64,000 nucleotides of DNA from Roseiarcus sp963824475 (GCA_963824475.1 CAWGPR010000003.1:372001-436000), one strand, 5' to 3'. Counted from the first letter of the stretch, positions 18,009-27,107 are shown. Program-made: numbers and translations. The notes: generated from the sequence alone by a model not told the origin.

Positions 18009-18614
18009 TTAGACGATGTGGAATCGTTGTCGCTTCGGATCCGCAGGCTCTCCCGGCGGGAATGGCCCAGCTAGAATCGCGCCGCAGTCCTCCGCGAGGC
18101 CGGTCAGCGCTGCTTCCGTCGCCCCGGCGGCGAGCGGTCCGAGCGCCTCGTCGACGGCGATTTGCCATTGTTCGTGGGATATGGCCCGCGCAGCGTCCTC
18201 GGCTGGAACGATCCGGATGTAATGTTCGGCCAGCGATACGTAGATGAGCGCGCCGCACCGCGAGCGGTCGATTCCTCGGAGAGCGAACTGCGCCAGCGCC
18301 GCTCGGTGGCCGGCTGAGCGCGCCACGCGCTTCGGGATAAGCCAGCGCCGCGCCGGTGGGAGCGAAGTCAGCACCGCCGCCAGAATGGCGACAAGGAGCT
18401 GAGCGACGTAGATGCGGTGGGCGGAAAGATTGGTGAACAACAGCAGCGGCAGCGGCGTTAAGAGCGCGAGGATGCCGGCGCCGAGCAGAAACTCCGCGTC
18501 CCAGGAAGCGGAGGCGCCAGCGAGCACACAGACGAGCGGGGCGCGGGTCTTGAGCTGTGCGGCGTCGAAGGCGGCTTCGACGCGCTCCGACGCGCCTGGC
18601 TCGAGGATCATCAC
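18009..18614 (-). CDS. TPM-domain protein with two membrane segments
   Basis: A 201-residue protein, third in the lemA-TPM-TPM operon; its ATG overlaps the stop of the upstream TPM gene by 4 bases. The N-terminus resembles the end of a TPM repeat (VEAAFDAAQLKTRAPLVCVL). Two hydrophobic segments follow (FLLGAGILALLTPLPLLLF and VAQLLVAILAAVLTSL), then a TPM-phosphatase-like domain: GIDRSRCGALIYVSLAEHYI, RIVPAEDAARAISHEQW. It resembles the small TPM proteins usually found next to LemA/YgcG genes; their function is envelope-related but unclear. Confidence 0.8.
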   Translation of the reverse strand: MMILEPGASERVEAAFDAAQLKTRAPLVCVLAGASASWDAEFLLGAGILALLTPLPLLLFTNLSAHRIYVAQLLVAILAAVLTSLPPARRWLIPKRVARSAGHRAALAQFALRGIDRSRCGALIYVSLAEHYIRIVPAEDAARAISHEQWQIAVDEALGPLAAGATEAALTGLAEDCGAILAGPFPPGEPADPKRQRFHIV

Positions 18615-19384
18615 CAGCCTCCCGAGGCGCCGCCGCCGCCCGACGAGCCGCCGCCGCCGGAAAAGCCCCCGCCAGACCCTCCGCCCCCGCCGAAGCCTCC
18701 GCCAAATCCGCCGCCAAAACCTCCGCCGCGGCCCATGCCCATCGGAATGAAGATGACGTTGCCGCCACCTCGCCGGCCGATGCGGCTGATCACGAGCATG
18801 ATGAACAGAAAAATGAGGAATGGCGCGAGCGCGTCGAGCAGCGACGCGTCATGCTCGGCGCGCATATCGGTCGGCTTCGGCTTCCATTCGGCCGAGTTGG
18901 TGGTCAGCGCGGTGATGATGTCGTCGACGCCGCGGGTGACGCCGCCGTTGAAATCGCCGGCCTTGAATTGCGGCGCGATCGCATTGGATATGATGATGCT
19001 GGACACGGCGTCGGTCAGCGTACCCTCGAGTCCATAGCCGACCTCAATGCGCACCCGACGCTGGTTCGGCGCGATCAGGAGGAGAACGCCGTTGTTCTTT
19101 TTCGCCTCGCCCAATTTCCACGCGCGGAAGAGCTCGTTGGCGTAGGGCTCGATCTCGTCGCCGCCGAGCGAAGGCACGGTCGCCACGACGAGCTGGATGC
19201 CGGACTTCTGCTCGAGACCGGCGAGCTTGCCTTCGAGGTCGGCGATCGTGACCGGCGAGAGAATCTTCGCCTGGTCGACAACTCTTCCGGTCAGCGGGGG
19301 AAAGTTGGCCGCCGCAAACGCCGCGCCGGTCCATAGCGCGGCGAGGAGGAGGACAATCAGCGCCCGCGGCCAGAGGCGAGGCAT
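18611..19384 (-). CDS. TPM-domain (YgcG-like) exported membrane protein with Gly-rich tail
   Basis: A 257-residue protein with signal peptide (ALIVLLLAALWTGAAFA), a TPM domain (about 30-160: LTGRVVDQAKILSPVTIADL, GIQLVVATVPSLGGDEIEPY, NNGVLLLIAPNQRRVRIEVG, GLEGTLTDAVSSII), a transmembrane segment (FLIFLFIMLVISRIG) and a low-complexity tail of GGGFGGGFGGG and SGGGGSSGGGG ending in W. This matches the YgcG/TPM_phosphatase family, which regularly accompanies LemA. The gene sits 22 bases after lemA. Confidence 0.9.
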   Translation of the reverse strand: MPRLWPRALIVLLLAALWTGAAFAAANFPPLTGRVVDQAKILSPVTIADLEGKLAGLEQKSGIQLVVATVPSLGGDEIEPYANELFRAWKLGEAKKNNGVLLLIAPNQRRVRIEVGYGLEGTLTDAVSSIIISNAIAPQFKAGDFNGGVTRGVDDIITALTTNSAEWKPKPTDMRAEHDASLLDALAPFLIFLFIMLVISRIGRRGGGNVIFIPMGMGRGGGFGGGFGGGFGGGGGSGGGFSGGGGSSGGGGASGGW

Positions 19385-19406
19385 TCGGACGCTCCGTTTA
19401 AGAGGA

Positions 19407-20009
19407 CTAGAACTTCACTTTGGGCGCCGTCTGGGCCTCGGCTTCGGCGGTGAACGGAGCCAATGGCTGGACGGAGCGGAACACCGTCTGCGCCCACAAG
19501 ACGGTTGGGAACGTCCTGAGCGAAGTGTTGAAGTCCTGCACCGCGGCGACATAGTCCCTGCGGGCGACGGCGATACGGTTCTCGGTGCCCTCGAGCTGGG
19601 ACTGTAGCGCCAAGAAATTCTGGTTCGACTTGAGGTCCGGATAGTTTTCGCTGATCGCGAGCAGTCGGCCGAGGGCGCCGGACAATGCGTTTTGCGCGTC
19701 CTGCAACTGCTTGACTTTCGCCGGGTCGGTCAAGTCGTTGGCGTCGACGTGAATCGAGGTCGCCTTGGCGCGCGCCTCGGTGACCTGCGTGAGCACGTCC
19801 TTTTCCTGTTTGGCGTAGCCCTGAACGGTGGCGACGAGATTGGGGACGAGGTCGGCGCGGCGCTGATACTGGTTCTGGACTTCCGCCCATGCCGCCTTGG
19901 CGGCCTCCTGCTTGGTCGGGATGACGTTGTAGCCGCAGGCGGAAACGGAGACGCCGATCAGGGCCAGCACGGCCAACGATCGCAACCGCTCAAGTATGCC
20001 CATTGACAA
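19407..20009 (-). CDS. lemA: LemA family protein
   Basis: A 200-residue membrane-anchored helical protein, first in an operon with two TPM genes. The N-terminal segment LAVLALIGVSVSACGYNVIP ends in a possible lipobox Cys (SVSACG). LemA features: YQRRADLVPNLVATVQGYAK, VLTQVTEARAKATSIHV, SENYPDLKSNQNFLALQSQL, EGTENRIAVARRDY and the end FNTSLRTFPTVL. Members occur widely at the cell envelope, often with HtpX or TPM proteins; the biochemical role is unknown. Confidence 0.93.
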   Translation of the reverse strand: MSMGILERLRSLAVLALIGVSVSACGYNVIPTKQEAAKAAWAEVQNQYQRRADLVPNLVATVQGYAKQEKDVLTQVTEARAKATSIHVDANDLTDPAKVKQLQDAQNALSGALGRLLAISENYPDLKSNQNFLALQSQLEGTENRIAVARRDYVAAVQDFNTSLRTFPTVLWAQTVFRSVQPLAPFTAEAEAQTAPKVKF

Positions 20010-20255
20010 CCCCTCCCGGCTAAGACCCCGAGGCTTCGCGGGGTGAGGCGATCATAGGGCGCCCGACGCTGTTAGGCCATCTGCGACGGGGTCCTGCCTC
20101 AGACGCCCACAAGCCTGCCTGGGCGTGGTCAGCGCTTCTATGCCCCGGACGCTCCTCTCAGGACCGCGCTTGATCGCCTCGCCCGCATTCACTAGAAACC
20201 CCGGCGACCGCGTGGGGACGCCGACCCCCGACCTTGGTATCTTCGTTAAGCCGCG

Positions 20256-20269
20256 TTTGGCGCGCCAAA
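20256..20269 (+). promoter_or_regulatory. 14-base palindrome immediately upstream of ilvC
   Basis: TTTGGCGCGCCAAA is a perfect palindrome ending 13 bases before the ilvC ATG, so it overlaps the leader or the ribosome binding region. It may be an operator or a short leader hairpin. No regulator is identified. The wider gap 20010-20282 also has a weak CGCCCA/TGGGCG hairpin near 20090-20112. Confidence 0.4.
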
Positions 20270-20282
20270 AACAGGACAAGAC

Positions 20283-21302
20283 ATGCGCGTTTACTACGAT
20301 CGAGACTCCGATCTCAACCTGATCAAAGCGAAGAAAGTGGCGGTTGTCGGCTACGGCAGCCAGGGCCACGCGCATCTGCTCAATATGCGCGACAGCGGCG
20401 TCAAGGAGATCGCGGTCGCGCTGCGGCCGGACTCCGCCTCGGTCAAAAAGGCGGAAGCGGAGGGCGTCAAGGTGATGGAGGTCGCTGCCGCCGCCAAATG
20501 GGCCGACATCGTGATGATGCTGACGCCGGACGAGCTGCAGGCCGACATTTATCGCGCTGAGCTTGCGCCGAACATGAAACAGGGCGCGGCGCTGATGTTC
20601 GCCCATGGACTCAACGTCCACTTCAACTTGATCGAGCCGCGCGCCGATCTCGATGTGCTGATGGTCGCCCCGAAAGGCCCCGGCCATACGGTGCGCTCCG
20701 AATACAAGCGGGGCGGGGGCGTGCCGTGTCTCATCGCGATCTATCAAAACGCGAGCGGCAACGCTCACGATCTTGGCCTGTCCTACGCCTCGGCGATCGG
20801 CGGCGGCCGCGCCGGCGTCATTGAGACGTCGTTCCGGGAGGAATGCGAGACCGATCTGTTCGGCGAGCAGACGGTGCTGTGCGGCGGTCTGGTCGAACTG
20901 ATCCGGGCCGGCTACGAGACCCTGGTCGAGGCCGGCTATGCGCCGGAAATGGCCTATTTCGAGTGCTTGCACGAAGTGAAGCTGATCGTCGACCTCATTT
21001 ATGAGGGCGGCATAGCGAACATGAACTACTCGATTTCCAACACCGCCGAGTACGGCGAATATGTCTCCGGCCCGCGCCTCATCACGCCGGAGACGAAGGC
21101 CGAGATGAAGCGGGTGCTTGGAGACATCCAGTCGGGCAAATTCACTCGCGATTGGATGCTGGAGAACCGGGTCAACCAAACCTCGTTCAAGGCGATGCGC
21201 GCGCGCGCCAACGCCCATCCGATCGAAGAGGTCGGGGCGAAATTGCGCGCCATGATGCCCTGGATCGGCGCGAACAAGCTGGTGGACAAGGCGAAAAACT
21301 GA
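20283..21302 (+). CDS. ilvC: Ketol-acid reductoisomerase
   Basis: Converts acetolactate or acetohydroxybutyrate to the dihydroxy acids of valine and isoleucine synthesis, using NADPH and Mg2+. At 339 residues it is the short class I enzyme. The Rossmann region reads VAVVGYGSQGHAHLLNMRDS. Catalytic-domain motifs include KGPGHTVRSEYKRGGGVP, FREECETDLFGEQTVLCGG, YFECLHEVKLIVDLIYEGG and YSISNTAEYGEYVSGPR. No other ilv genes are adjacent. The tRNA-Lys lies about 125 bases downstream. Confidence 0.97.
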   Translation: MRVYYDRDSDLNLIKAKKVAVVGYGSQGHAHLLNMRDSGVKEIAVALRPDSASVKKAEAEGVKVMEVAAAAKWADIVMMLTPDELQADIYRAELAPNMKQGAALMFAHGLNVHFNLIEPRADLDVLMVAPKGPGHTVRSEYKRGGGVPCLIAIYQNASGNAHDLGLSYASAIGGGRAGVIETSFREECETDLFGEQTVLCGGLVELIRAGYETLVEAGYAPEMAYFECLHEVKLIVDLIYEGGIANMNYSISNTAEYGEYVSGPRLITPETKAEMKRVLGDIQSGKFTRDWMLENRVNQTSFKAMRARANAHPIEEVGAKLRAMMPWIGANKLVDKAKN

Positions 21303-21426
21303 GGCTGTCGGGAAGGGCCGAGCCGAGGCGCGGACGGCGACAATCCGGCTCGTTTCCGCTGGACAGCTCGCCGGGCCTTTGCTAGATGCCGTGGCCTTGC
21401 CCGGTGCCGCGTCCGGCCAAGACGAT

Positions 21427-21502
<76 letters not shown>

Positions 21503-21518
21503 TCGAAATCAAACACTT

Positions 21519-21767
21519 ATACCAAAGGTCATAGCGACTGACCGATGTGGGCCCAGTCGCGCATTCCGATGGATGTGATGGTTTCGGGTTTGGCGATGAG
21601 CTTTCGCCATGCGGCGCATGCAGCGTCGATGATGGCGTCGTAATTTTCGAAGACGGTGTTTGAGAGCCAGTTCCGGCGGAGATATTGCCAGACGTTCTCG
21701 ACCGGGTTCAGCTCCGGAGTGCGGGAAGGCAGGAAGATCGGCGTGATGTTGTCGGGCGCGTCGAGCT
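21519..21767 (-). mobile_element. IS630 remnant, 3' end only
   Basis: The minus-strand sequence encodes the last third of an IS630 transposase: KLDAPDNITPIFLPSRTPEL, NPVENVWQYLRRNWLSNTVF, ending MRDWAHIGQSL, and finishes with the terminal repeat ATACCAAAGG at 21519-21528 (read on the plus strand). It is nearly identical to the complete copy at 22832-23997 but in the opposite orientation. The 5' part is missing; the break abuts a decayed regulator gene at about 21765. Confidence 0.85.
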
Positions 21768-22010
21768 TGCTCGTGGTGCGAACTTCGACGTCCAGGCAGC
21801 CGCGTTTGATGATCGTACGAAGGATCTGGCCCTCCGGATCGCCGATTGCGCGCCGAATCTCGCGAACGCACAAGACCCGTCCCCGATTGCGGGCCAACGT
21901 CAACAGGAGGTTGAGCACTTGGGACGCAACGCCCCTTCGGTTCCATTGCTGTCGCGCAACGAGCCGCGATCCACATCCAGCGCCACGTTTCCGAACCGGA
22001 GCATCTCCAT
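21764..22010 (-). pseudogene. Winged-helix transcriptional regulator fragment (copy B)
   Basis: From the ATG at 22010 the frame reads MEMLRFGNVALDVDRGSLRD then ALRPK, closely matching the start of the larger broken regulator at 24830 (MLRFGNVVLDVGRGSLRSND). Frameshifts follow, after which LNLLLTLARNRGRVL and VREIRRAIGDPEGQILRTII recover the OmpR/CadC-type winged helix. It is truncated at VEVRTTS by the IS630 remnant. This is a decayed paralogue of copy A. Confidence 0.75.
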
Positions 22011-22831
22011 AGGTCCCGCCCCGAGCCCCGTCTGGGTCTGTCGCAATAGGTCTGCAAATTGCGGCCTCGAAGCGACTCGCACGTCGGCTTGCCGAGCATC
22101 GTCGCGCTTTGGCGACGTCAGATTGAAGGAATCCCCGCTTGGCGTAGACCCTCAAGAAAGAACTCTTTCATCCACGCATGGCGAAACGGACTGTAGGCGC
22201 GCATGAGCGCGAGCGTGTATCTTGAGTCGCGAGTGAGGAGTTCGGTGGCCTGCTCCCGCGCCTCCTTTATGCGCCCGGCGTGTGCCAGTGACGCGATGAG
22301 ATAGCAACGCGCGGTGTTGTACTCTGGCGCGCGCCCAGTTGCTCGTTCAGTCGCGTCGATCGCAGCGTTAAACTCGTGCGCAAAGAAATGCGCGGCCGCG
22401 CGCAGGTTGAGACGATTGATCCCCTCCAACGAAAGCGGATCGAGCCGCTCGCTCATGTCCGCGCGGGACAGCGCCGTCGCGAAGTCGCCGTTCGAAATCG
22501 ACACCCACCCGCCGCGAATATAGGCCTCGGCGCAGTTCGGGTTCGCGGCGATCGCCCGATCGAGAAGCGCCGATCCCTCCTCATACACGCCGGCCAGCAG
22601 CGTCAGCACGAAACCGCAGCGGGCCAGAACCAGAGGATCGCTTGAATCCGACGCCAGCGCCTCCCGGGCGAGGTTGATCGCCCGGTCCCTCGCGCCATCA
22701 TGGTTCTCCTCCCACCCAGCGAAGCTGCCGAGCGCCCAAAGCCACGCCAGCATGCTGCGCGCCTGAGCAAAATTCGGATCGCGCTCGACCGCCTCTTCCA
22801 GCAGGCGCTTTGCAGCGCCATGTCCCGCTTA

Positions 22832-23997
22832 ATACCAAAGGCCCCGCGAGCTGACTCACATTGTGGATTCACAGAGGGCGAGATTTCTGACTCCATTGGC
22901 GTGGGGAGATTCGCGCCATGCCATCAGCGGTCAGATTGCGAGACGACTATTCGGCTAAGGAGCTTCGGGCGCTCGCCCGGCGCTCGAAGGACGCCAACCA
23001 GAGCCGGCGGCTTCTGTCCTTGGCCGCGGTTCGGGACGGGATGGACCGAGGCGCGGCGGCGAAGATCGGCGGCATGGACCGGCAGACGCTGCGCGACTGG
23101 GTCCATCGCTTCAACGCTTTCGGACCGGAGGGTCTGTTCGACAATTGGACGGCGGGTCCCAAGCCTCGCCTGTCGGAGGAGCAACGGGCCCAGTTCGCGC
23201 AGATCGTCGAGGCCGGGCCGGATCGTGAGAAGGACGGCGTCGTACGCTGGCGGCGGATCAACCTCAAGCGCGTCATCGCCGAGAGGTTCGGCGTCGACTT
23301 TCACCCGCGCTATGTCGGAAAGCTTCTGAAGAAGCTCGGCTTCTCGCATATGAGCGCACGGCCCCGTCATCCGGCTCAGGATGAGCGGATCGTCGAGGGA
23401 TTTAAAAAAACTTCCCGCGCGCGCTGAAGGCTCATCTCGAAGGGCTGCCCGAGACGACGCCGGTCGAGATCTGGTTTTCGGATGAGGCCCGGATTGGCCA
23501 GAAGAACGGCCTTGTCCGCCAATGGGCCAGGCGTGGAACGCGGCCAAGGCAGCCCGCCGATCAGCGCTATGACAACGCCTATCTGTTCGGCGCGATCTGT
23601 CCCGCTCGCGGGGTCGGAGCGGCTTTGGCGCTTCCTCGTGCCGACACCGACATGATGCAACTTCACCTCGACGAAATCTCGCGCAATGTCGCTACGGGCG
23701 CCCATGCCGTGCTCCTGCTCGACCGGGCCGGATGGCACATCACGGGCAAGCTCGACGTGCCCGACAACATCACGCCGATCTTCCTGCCCTCGCGCGCGCC
23801 GGAACTGAACCCGGTCGAGAATGTCTGGCAGTATCTCCGTCAGAACTGGCTTTCAAACACCGTCTTCGAAAACTACGACGCCATCATCGACGCCGCATGC
23901 GCCGCATGGCGAAAGCTCATCGCCAAACCCGAAACCATCACATCCATCGGAATGCGCGACTGGGCGCATGTCGGTCAGCCGCTATGACCTTTGGTAT
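22832..23997 (+). mobile_element. IS630-family insertion sequence, near-complete
   Basis: About 1.17 kb bounded by inverted ends: ATACCAAAGGCC...GCTGAC at the left (from 22832) and the complementary GTCAGCCGCTATGACCTTTGGTAT at the right in its last 24 bases (key part CCTTTGGTAT at 23988-23997). It carries a transposase in two overlapping frames. It sits inside the TPR region of a broken regulator gene. Flanks are TTA/TAA-like, consistent with TA targeting, but the exact duplication is not clean. Confidence 0.83.
22918..23987 (+). CDS. IS630-family transposase (two frames joined by -1 frameshift)
   Basis: Frame one (22918-23427) encodes the helix-turn-helix half: MPSAVRLRDDYSAKELRALA, MDRQTLRDWVHRFNAFGPEG and GKLLKKLGFSHMSARPRHPA. 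At 23401-23410 the sequence is TTT followed by seven A. A -1 slip there joins EGFKK to NFPRALKAHLEGLPETTPVE in the second frame. That frame holds the DDE core: EIWFSDEARIGQKN (first Asp), LLLDRAGWH (second Asp) and SRAPELNPVENVWQYLRQNW (Glu), ending at 23987. The A7 run indicates programmed slippage rather than damage. Confidence 0.87.
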
Positions 23998-25176
23998 AAG
24001 TCCTCGCGTAGAAGTCGGGCATGGCGCGCAGGTAGAGGTCATAGGCGGTAAGATCCGCCGTAGGCTTGCGCACCGCACGCTCGATTTCGGCGCGACGAAC
24101 GCTTGGCTCCAGAACGCCTGTGACCGCGGTCGTGATTTGATCTTGCAGCTTGAAGACATCAGCCATGACTCCGTCGAAGCGGTCGGCTCAGACATGGCTC
24201 CCCGTCTCGGCCTCGACGAGCTGGCCAGTGACGTTCGCCCGCGTGGCGCACGCTGCCTTCGAGGACGTAGCGGACCCCGAGCCGCCGCCCGACGTCGCGG
24301 ACATCCACGCTCTCGCCCTTGAAGGTGAAGGCCGAGTTGCGAGCGATCACGAGCAGGGAACGGAAGCGCGACAGGGCCGTCGTAATCTCCTCCACGATCC
24401 CGTCCGCGAACCATTCGGCGTTCGGGTCCTCGGGGATGCTCTGGAACGGCAGGACAACCAGCGACGGCCGACCTTGGTCTGTCGGAACGGCCGACGAGCG
24501 CTCCGGCGCCGCGGTCGAGCTCTCGGATTGAACTTCGACGTCCAGGCAGTAGCCGCGTTTGATGATCGTGCGAAGGATCCGCCCCTCGAGGTCGCCGATC
24601 GCGCGCCGAACCTCGCGCACGCATTGAGCGATGCTGTCCTCGGTGACTGTCACATCCGGCCAGACGGCGTCGAACGGCGCATCGCGCGACATCACGCGCC
24701 CGGGATTGCGCGCTAGCGCCAGGAGAAGGTCGAGGGACTTCGGCCGCAGGGCAATCTCGGCTCCATCGTTGCTGCGCAATGAGCCGCGGCCGACATCGAG
24801 CACCACATTTCCGAACCGGAGCATCTCCACGGCAGGGCTCTCCGAGCTCCGTCTTGGTTCATTAGCGCACAGCATCCGCGCGCGCATGGGAAACGATTTG
24901 GTTTCGGCTCCTCAACTTTGTGGGGACGATGCTCCCCGGCGGACTCGAGCGAAATCTTGGGCTCAAGAAACTAAGAAATTGTCCGTCGCATCCGATGCTT
25001 TCTTCTTGTCGGAGCGGAGCCTGGTCTTGCTCGCGCGGAGAAAATTCTACCGCGGACCACATGGAATTTCGGGGCGCCTTCAGCAAAGTTTCGGCAAAAA
25101 ATCAGAGCCCTCTCCGGACTTGAAAGCCGCCCCCAGGGCAAACGGCGCGGGTCAAGAAAACAGCGGAGTTTCATTC

Positions 25177-26178
25177 ATGTCCGAGATTGTCACAACGATT
25201 TTGCCGCCGGCGGAGCGCCCGGTCCTTCGCTCGCCGGCAGACCCGCGGCGCGCGCCCTTGCGTCTCCGCTCGTCAGGTCGCCGATCAGAATCCGTTCCCT
25301 CGTCCGACCCCGGGCGCCGCCTTCTCGACCTCCCAGGCTGCCCGCAGCCGAAAGCCGGGATCGGCGAGCCGCTGAGCGAACGGTTCTCGCCCGACTTGCT
25401 CGGTCAGGGCGCGCTCACAGCCTCGGAGGTGATGAGCCCGGCGTTCCTCTTGCTGGTGCTGATCGCTGCGGCAAGCGGCCTGATCAATTCAGGAAACACG
25501 GCCGTGGGCGTCGCGATCGGAGGCGCGCTCCTCGCGTCCGGCGTTCTCACATGGCTCACGCTTACGGATCGCCCTTCACGCTGGCGGTCGACGCTCTGTC
25601 TGGCGCGGGACGCGACGGCGACCCTGGTGGTCATCTCCCTCTTCGCGCTCGCCTATATTTCGAATCCTTTTGGGCAGGCGGCGCTCATGACTGCCCCGGT
25701 TATCCTCATGGCCGCAATCATTGCGGCCTCCATGCCGGGGCAGCGCTGGCCGGCCCTGCGGCATTTGCCGGTCTACCTTCTGACGGATCGGCTGATCAGC
25801 TTCGTCCTCTACGGTTACGCGCTCGCCAACGTGCACAACGTGACGTGGGGAACGAAGGGTCTGACCGACGACGCCGCGGATCAGGAAGTTGAGAAGCAGC
25901 GCATGCGCCGATTGCGCAACGTGGTTGCAGGCGCGATCGTCGCGATCAACGTCACGTTGATCGCGCTGGGGCTCTGGCGCCATGGTGCCTGGATTACGGG
26001 CGAGAGCTCCGTCGTCGAGGTTTTCACCCTTCTCTTCCTCGCTGTCGCGGCGCTCGCGGCGGCTGTGTGGATCGTATCCGCTTGGCGGTCTCTGCCAGCG
26101 CTCTTCCGGTGGCGATCGCCCGAGAGTCGCTTCCTTGCGCAGAGGGTGGAGATCCTGCGGGCGACCCAAGAGGCGTAA
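25177..26178 (+). CDS. Multi-pass membrane protein resembling the C-terminal part of chitin synthases
   Basis: A 333-residue protein. I chose the ATG at 25177 (GCGGAG about 9 bases upstream) over earlier in-frame starts that lie in the divergent regulator's leader. The first 80 residues are Pro/Arg-rich and polar. About six or seven hydrophobic segments follow (FLLLVLIAAASGLI, VGVAIGGALLASGVLTWL, ATLVVISLFALAYI, LMTAPVILMAAIIAAS, later VAGAIVAINVTLIALGLW and TLLFLAVAALAAAVWIV). Between them lies YALANVHNVTWGTKGLTDDA, very like the chitin synthase signature (CNxHDVSWGTKG) that follows the catalytic domain. The catalytic glycosyltransferase domain (D,D,D,QxxRW) is absent. The function is unknown; it may partner with a separate glycosyltransferase. 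Confidence 0.68.
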   Translation: MSEIVTTILPPAERPVLRSPADPRRAPLRLRSSGRRSESVPSSDPGRRLLDLPGCPQPKAGIGEPLSERFSPDLLGQGALTASEVMSPAFLLLVLIAAASGLINSGNTAVGVAIGGALLASGVLTWLTLTDRPSRWRSTLCLARDATATLVVISLFALAYISNPFGQAALMTAPVILMAAIIAASMPGQRWPALRHLPVYLLTDRLISFVLYGYALANVHNVTWGTKGLTDDAADQEVEKQRMRRLRNVVAGAIVAINVTLIALGLWRHGAWITGESSVVEVFTLLFLAVAALAAAVWIVSAWRSLPALFRWRSPESRFLAQRVEILRATQEA

Positions 26179-26332
26179 CGCGGCCCGGCCCCGCCGTCCC
26201 GTCGGCGGCCGGTCGAACCGATCCAACCATGCGACCCAGACTGGGCTGGGGCCCGAGCAGCCCGCCCTTCGCCCGCGACAACTCACCCCCCGTCTCGGAC
26301 GCGATGCCGCGCTCGAAATTCCGGAGGAAAAA

Positions 26333-26512
26333 ATGCAAGCGATAATGTCGAATACAGGCTTGGGAGCGGCGGGGTATGCGCTGATCGCTCTCCCCGCCGC
26401 ACCGCTCATCTCAATCTATTTTCTGGCGTATTTCGTGATCGCTGACCGATTTGACGTCCCCAACTCCTGCCGCCTCGACCCTTATTTGCAATATGCGGTT
26501 CCCCGAGGTTGA
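26333..26512 (+). CDS. Small single-pass membrane protein, unknown
   Basis: A 59-residue ORF starting MQAIMSNTGLGAAGYALIAL with an excellent ribosome binding site (GGAGGAAAAA directly before the ATG). Residues 14-38 form one hydrophobic segment (ALPAAPLISIYFLAYFVIA) followed by a polar tail DRFDVPNSCRLDPYLQYA. It lies 155 bases after the chitin-synthase-like gene on the same strand and could belong with it. No family recognised. Confidence 0.5.
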   Translation: MQAIMSNTGLGAAGYALIALPAAPLISIYFLAYFVIADRFDVPNSCRLDPYLQYAVPRG

Positions 26513-26584
26513 GGAGCGCAAGGTTCAATTGGATGCCTGCTCACGATCCAATCGTGGGGGCCCACCGCTTCGGATTGGCGCGCG

Positions 26585-27034
26585 TCACGAGGACGACTGA
26601 AGGAGACGGCGAAGATCGTCAGGAATCCGCGCCGGGCGCCCGTCGCGAATCGCCGCGACCAGCGCCACGGCGGTGACAAGCTCCTTGTCGGCGCGCAGGA
26701 CGCGTTGCTGAAACTTGATCGACGCGCCGCGCGCCGTCGCGACGCTGGTCTCCACCGTTAGCAGATCGTCCATCATCGCCGGCGCCAGATACTCGATTTG
26801 CAGCGAGCGCACGGCGAAGGCGACGCCTGAGTTCTCCGCCAGTTCGCGGTGCGCGTATCCACGCCGGCGCAGCCACTCGGTGCGGCCCCGTTCGAGAAAC
26901 CGTAGATAGGAGGCGTGATAGACGCGGCCGGAAAAGTCGGTGTCTTCATAATAGACGCGAACCCAAAGCGCGTCCGCCGGGGGGTGCGACAAGGTTTTGG
27001 CTCCTGGGGCTGAGCGAAGAAAAGGCGCGTCCAC
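26585..27034 (-). CDS. ybgC: Acyl-CoA thioesterase, YbgC family
   Basis: A 149-residue hot-dog-fold thioesterase. Signature: RVYYEDTDFSGRVYHASYLR with the catalytic Asp in EDTDFSG, then FLERGRTEWLRRRGY and FAVRSLQIEYLAPAMMDDLL. YbgC members hydrolyse short acyl-CoAs and are usually encoded at the start of tol-pal operons; here it is isolated, with no tolQRAB or pal nearby. The extra N-terminal dozen residues before HPPADALWVRVYYEDTDF may not all be translated. Confidence 0.9.
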   Translation of the reverse strand: MDAPFLRSAPGAKTLSHPPADALWVRVYYEDTDFSGRVYHASYLRFLERGRTEWLRRRGYAHRELAENSGVAFAVRSLQIEYLAPAMMDDLLTVETSVATARGASIKFQQRVLRADKELVTAVALVAAIRDGRPARIPDDLRRLLQSSS

Positions 27035-27107
27035 GCTGTCCCGTCAACAGAGGAGCGTAAAGTCTGCGCGACGATTTGTCCGAACGCCTCGCCGGGGTAG
27101 GGATATT

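Larger units (their letters stand above)
22118..24830 (-). pseudogene. Winged-helix/TPR regulator (CadC- or adenylate-cyclase-associated type), interrupted by IS630 (copy A)
   Basis: The gene starts at a GTG (24828-24830; GGAGAG 7 bases upstream) and encodes a winged-helix DNA-binding domain (about 1-100: LRPKSLDLLLALARNPGRVM, VREVRRAIGDLEGRILRTII), then a TolB-like segment (VVLPFQSIPEDPNAEWFADG, VRDVGRRLGVRYVLEGSVR). A frameshift occurs near 24230 and a Trp-to-stop TGA at 24188-24190 in SHV-W-ADRFDGVMADVFKLQD. The frame continues to PDFYART at about 24000, where IS630 intrudes. After the insertion (below 22832) TPR repeats resume (RLLEEAVERDPNFAQARSML, LDRAIAANPNCAEAYIRGGW) to the stop at 22118. 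At least three lesions make it non-functional. Confidence 0.82.
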
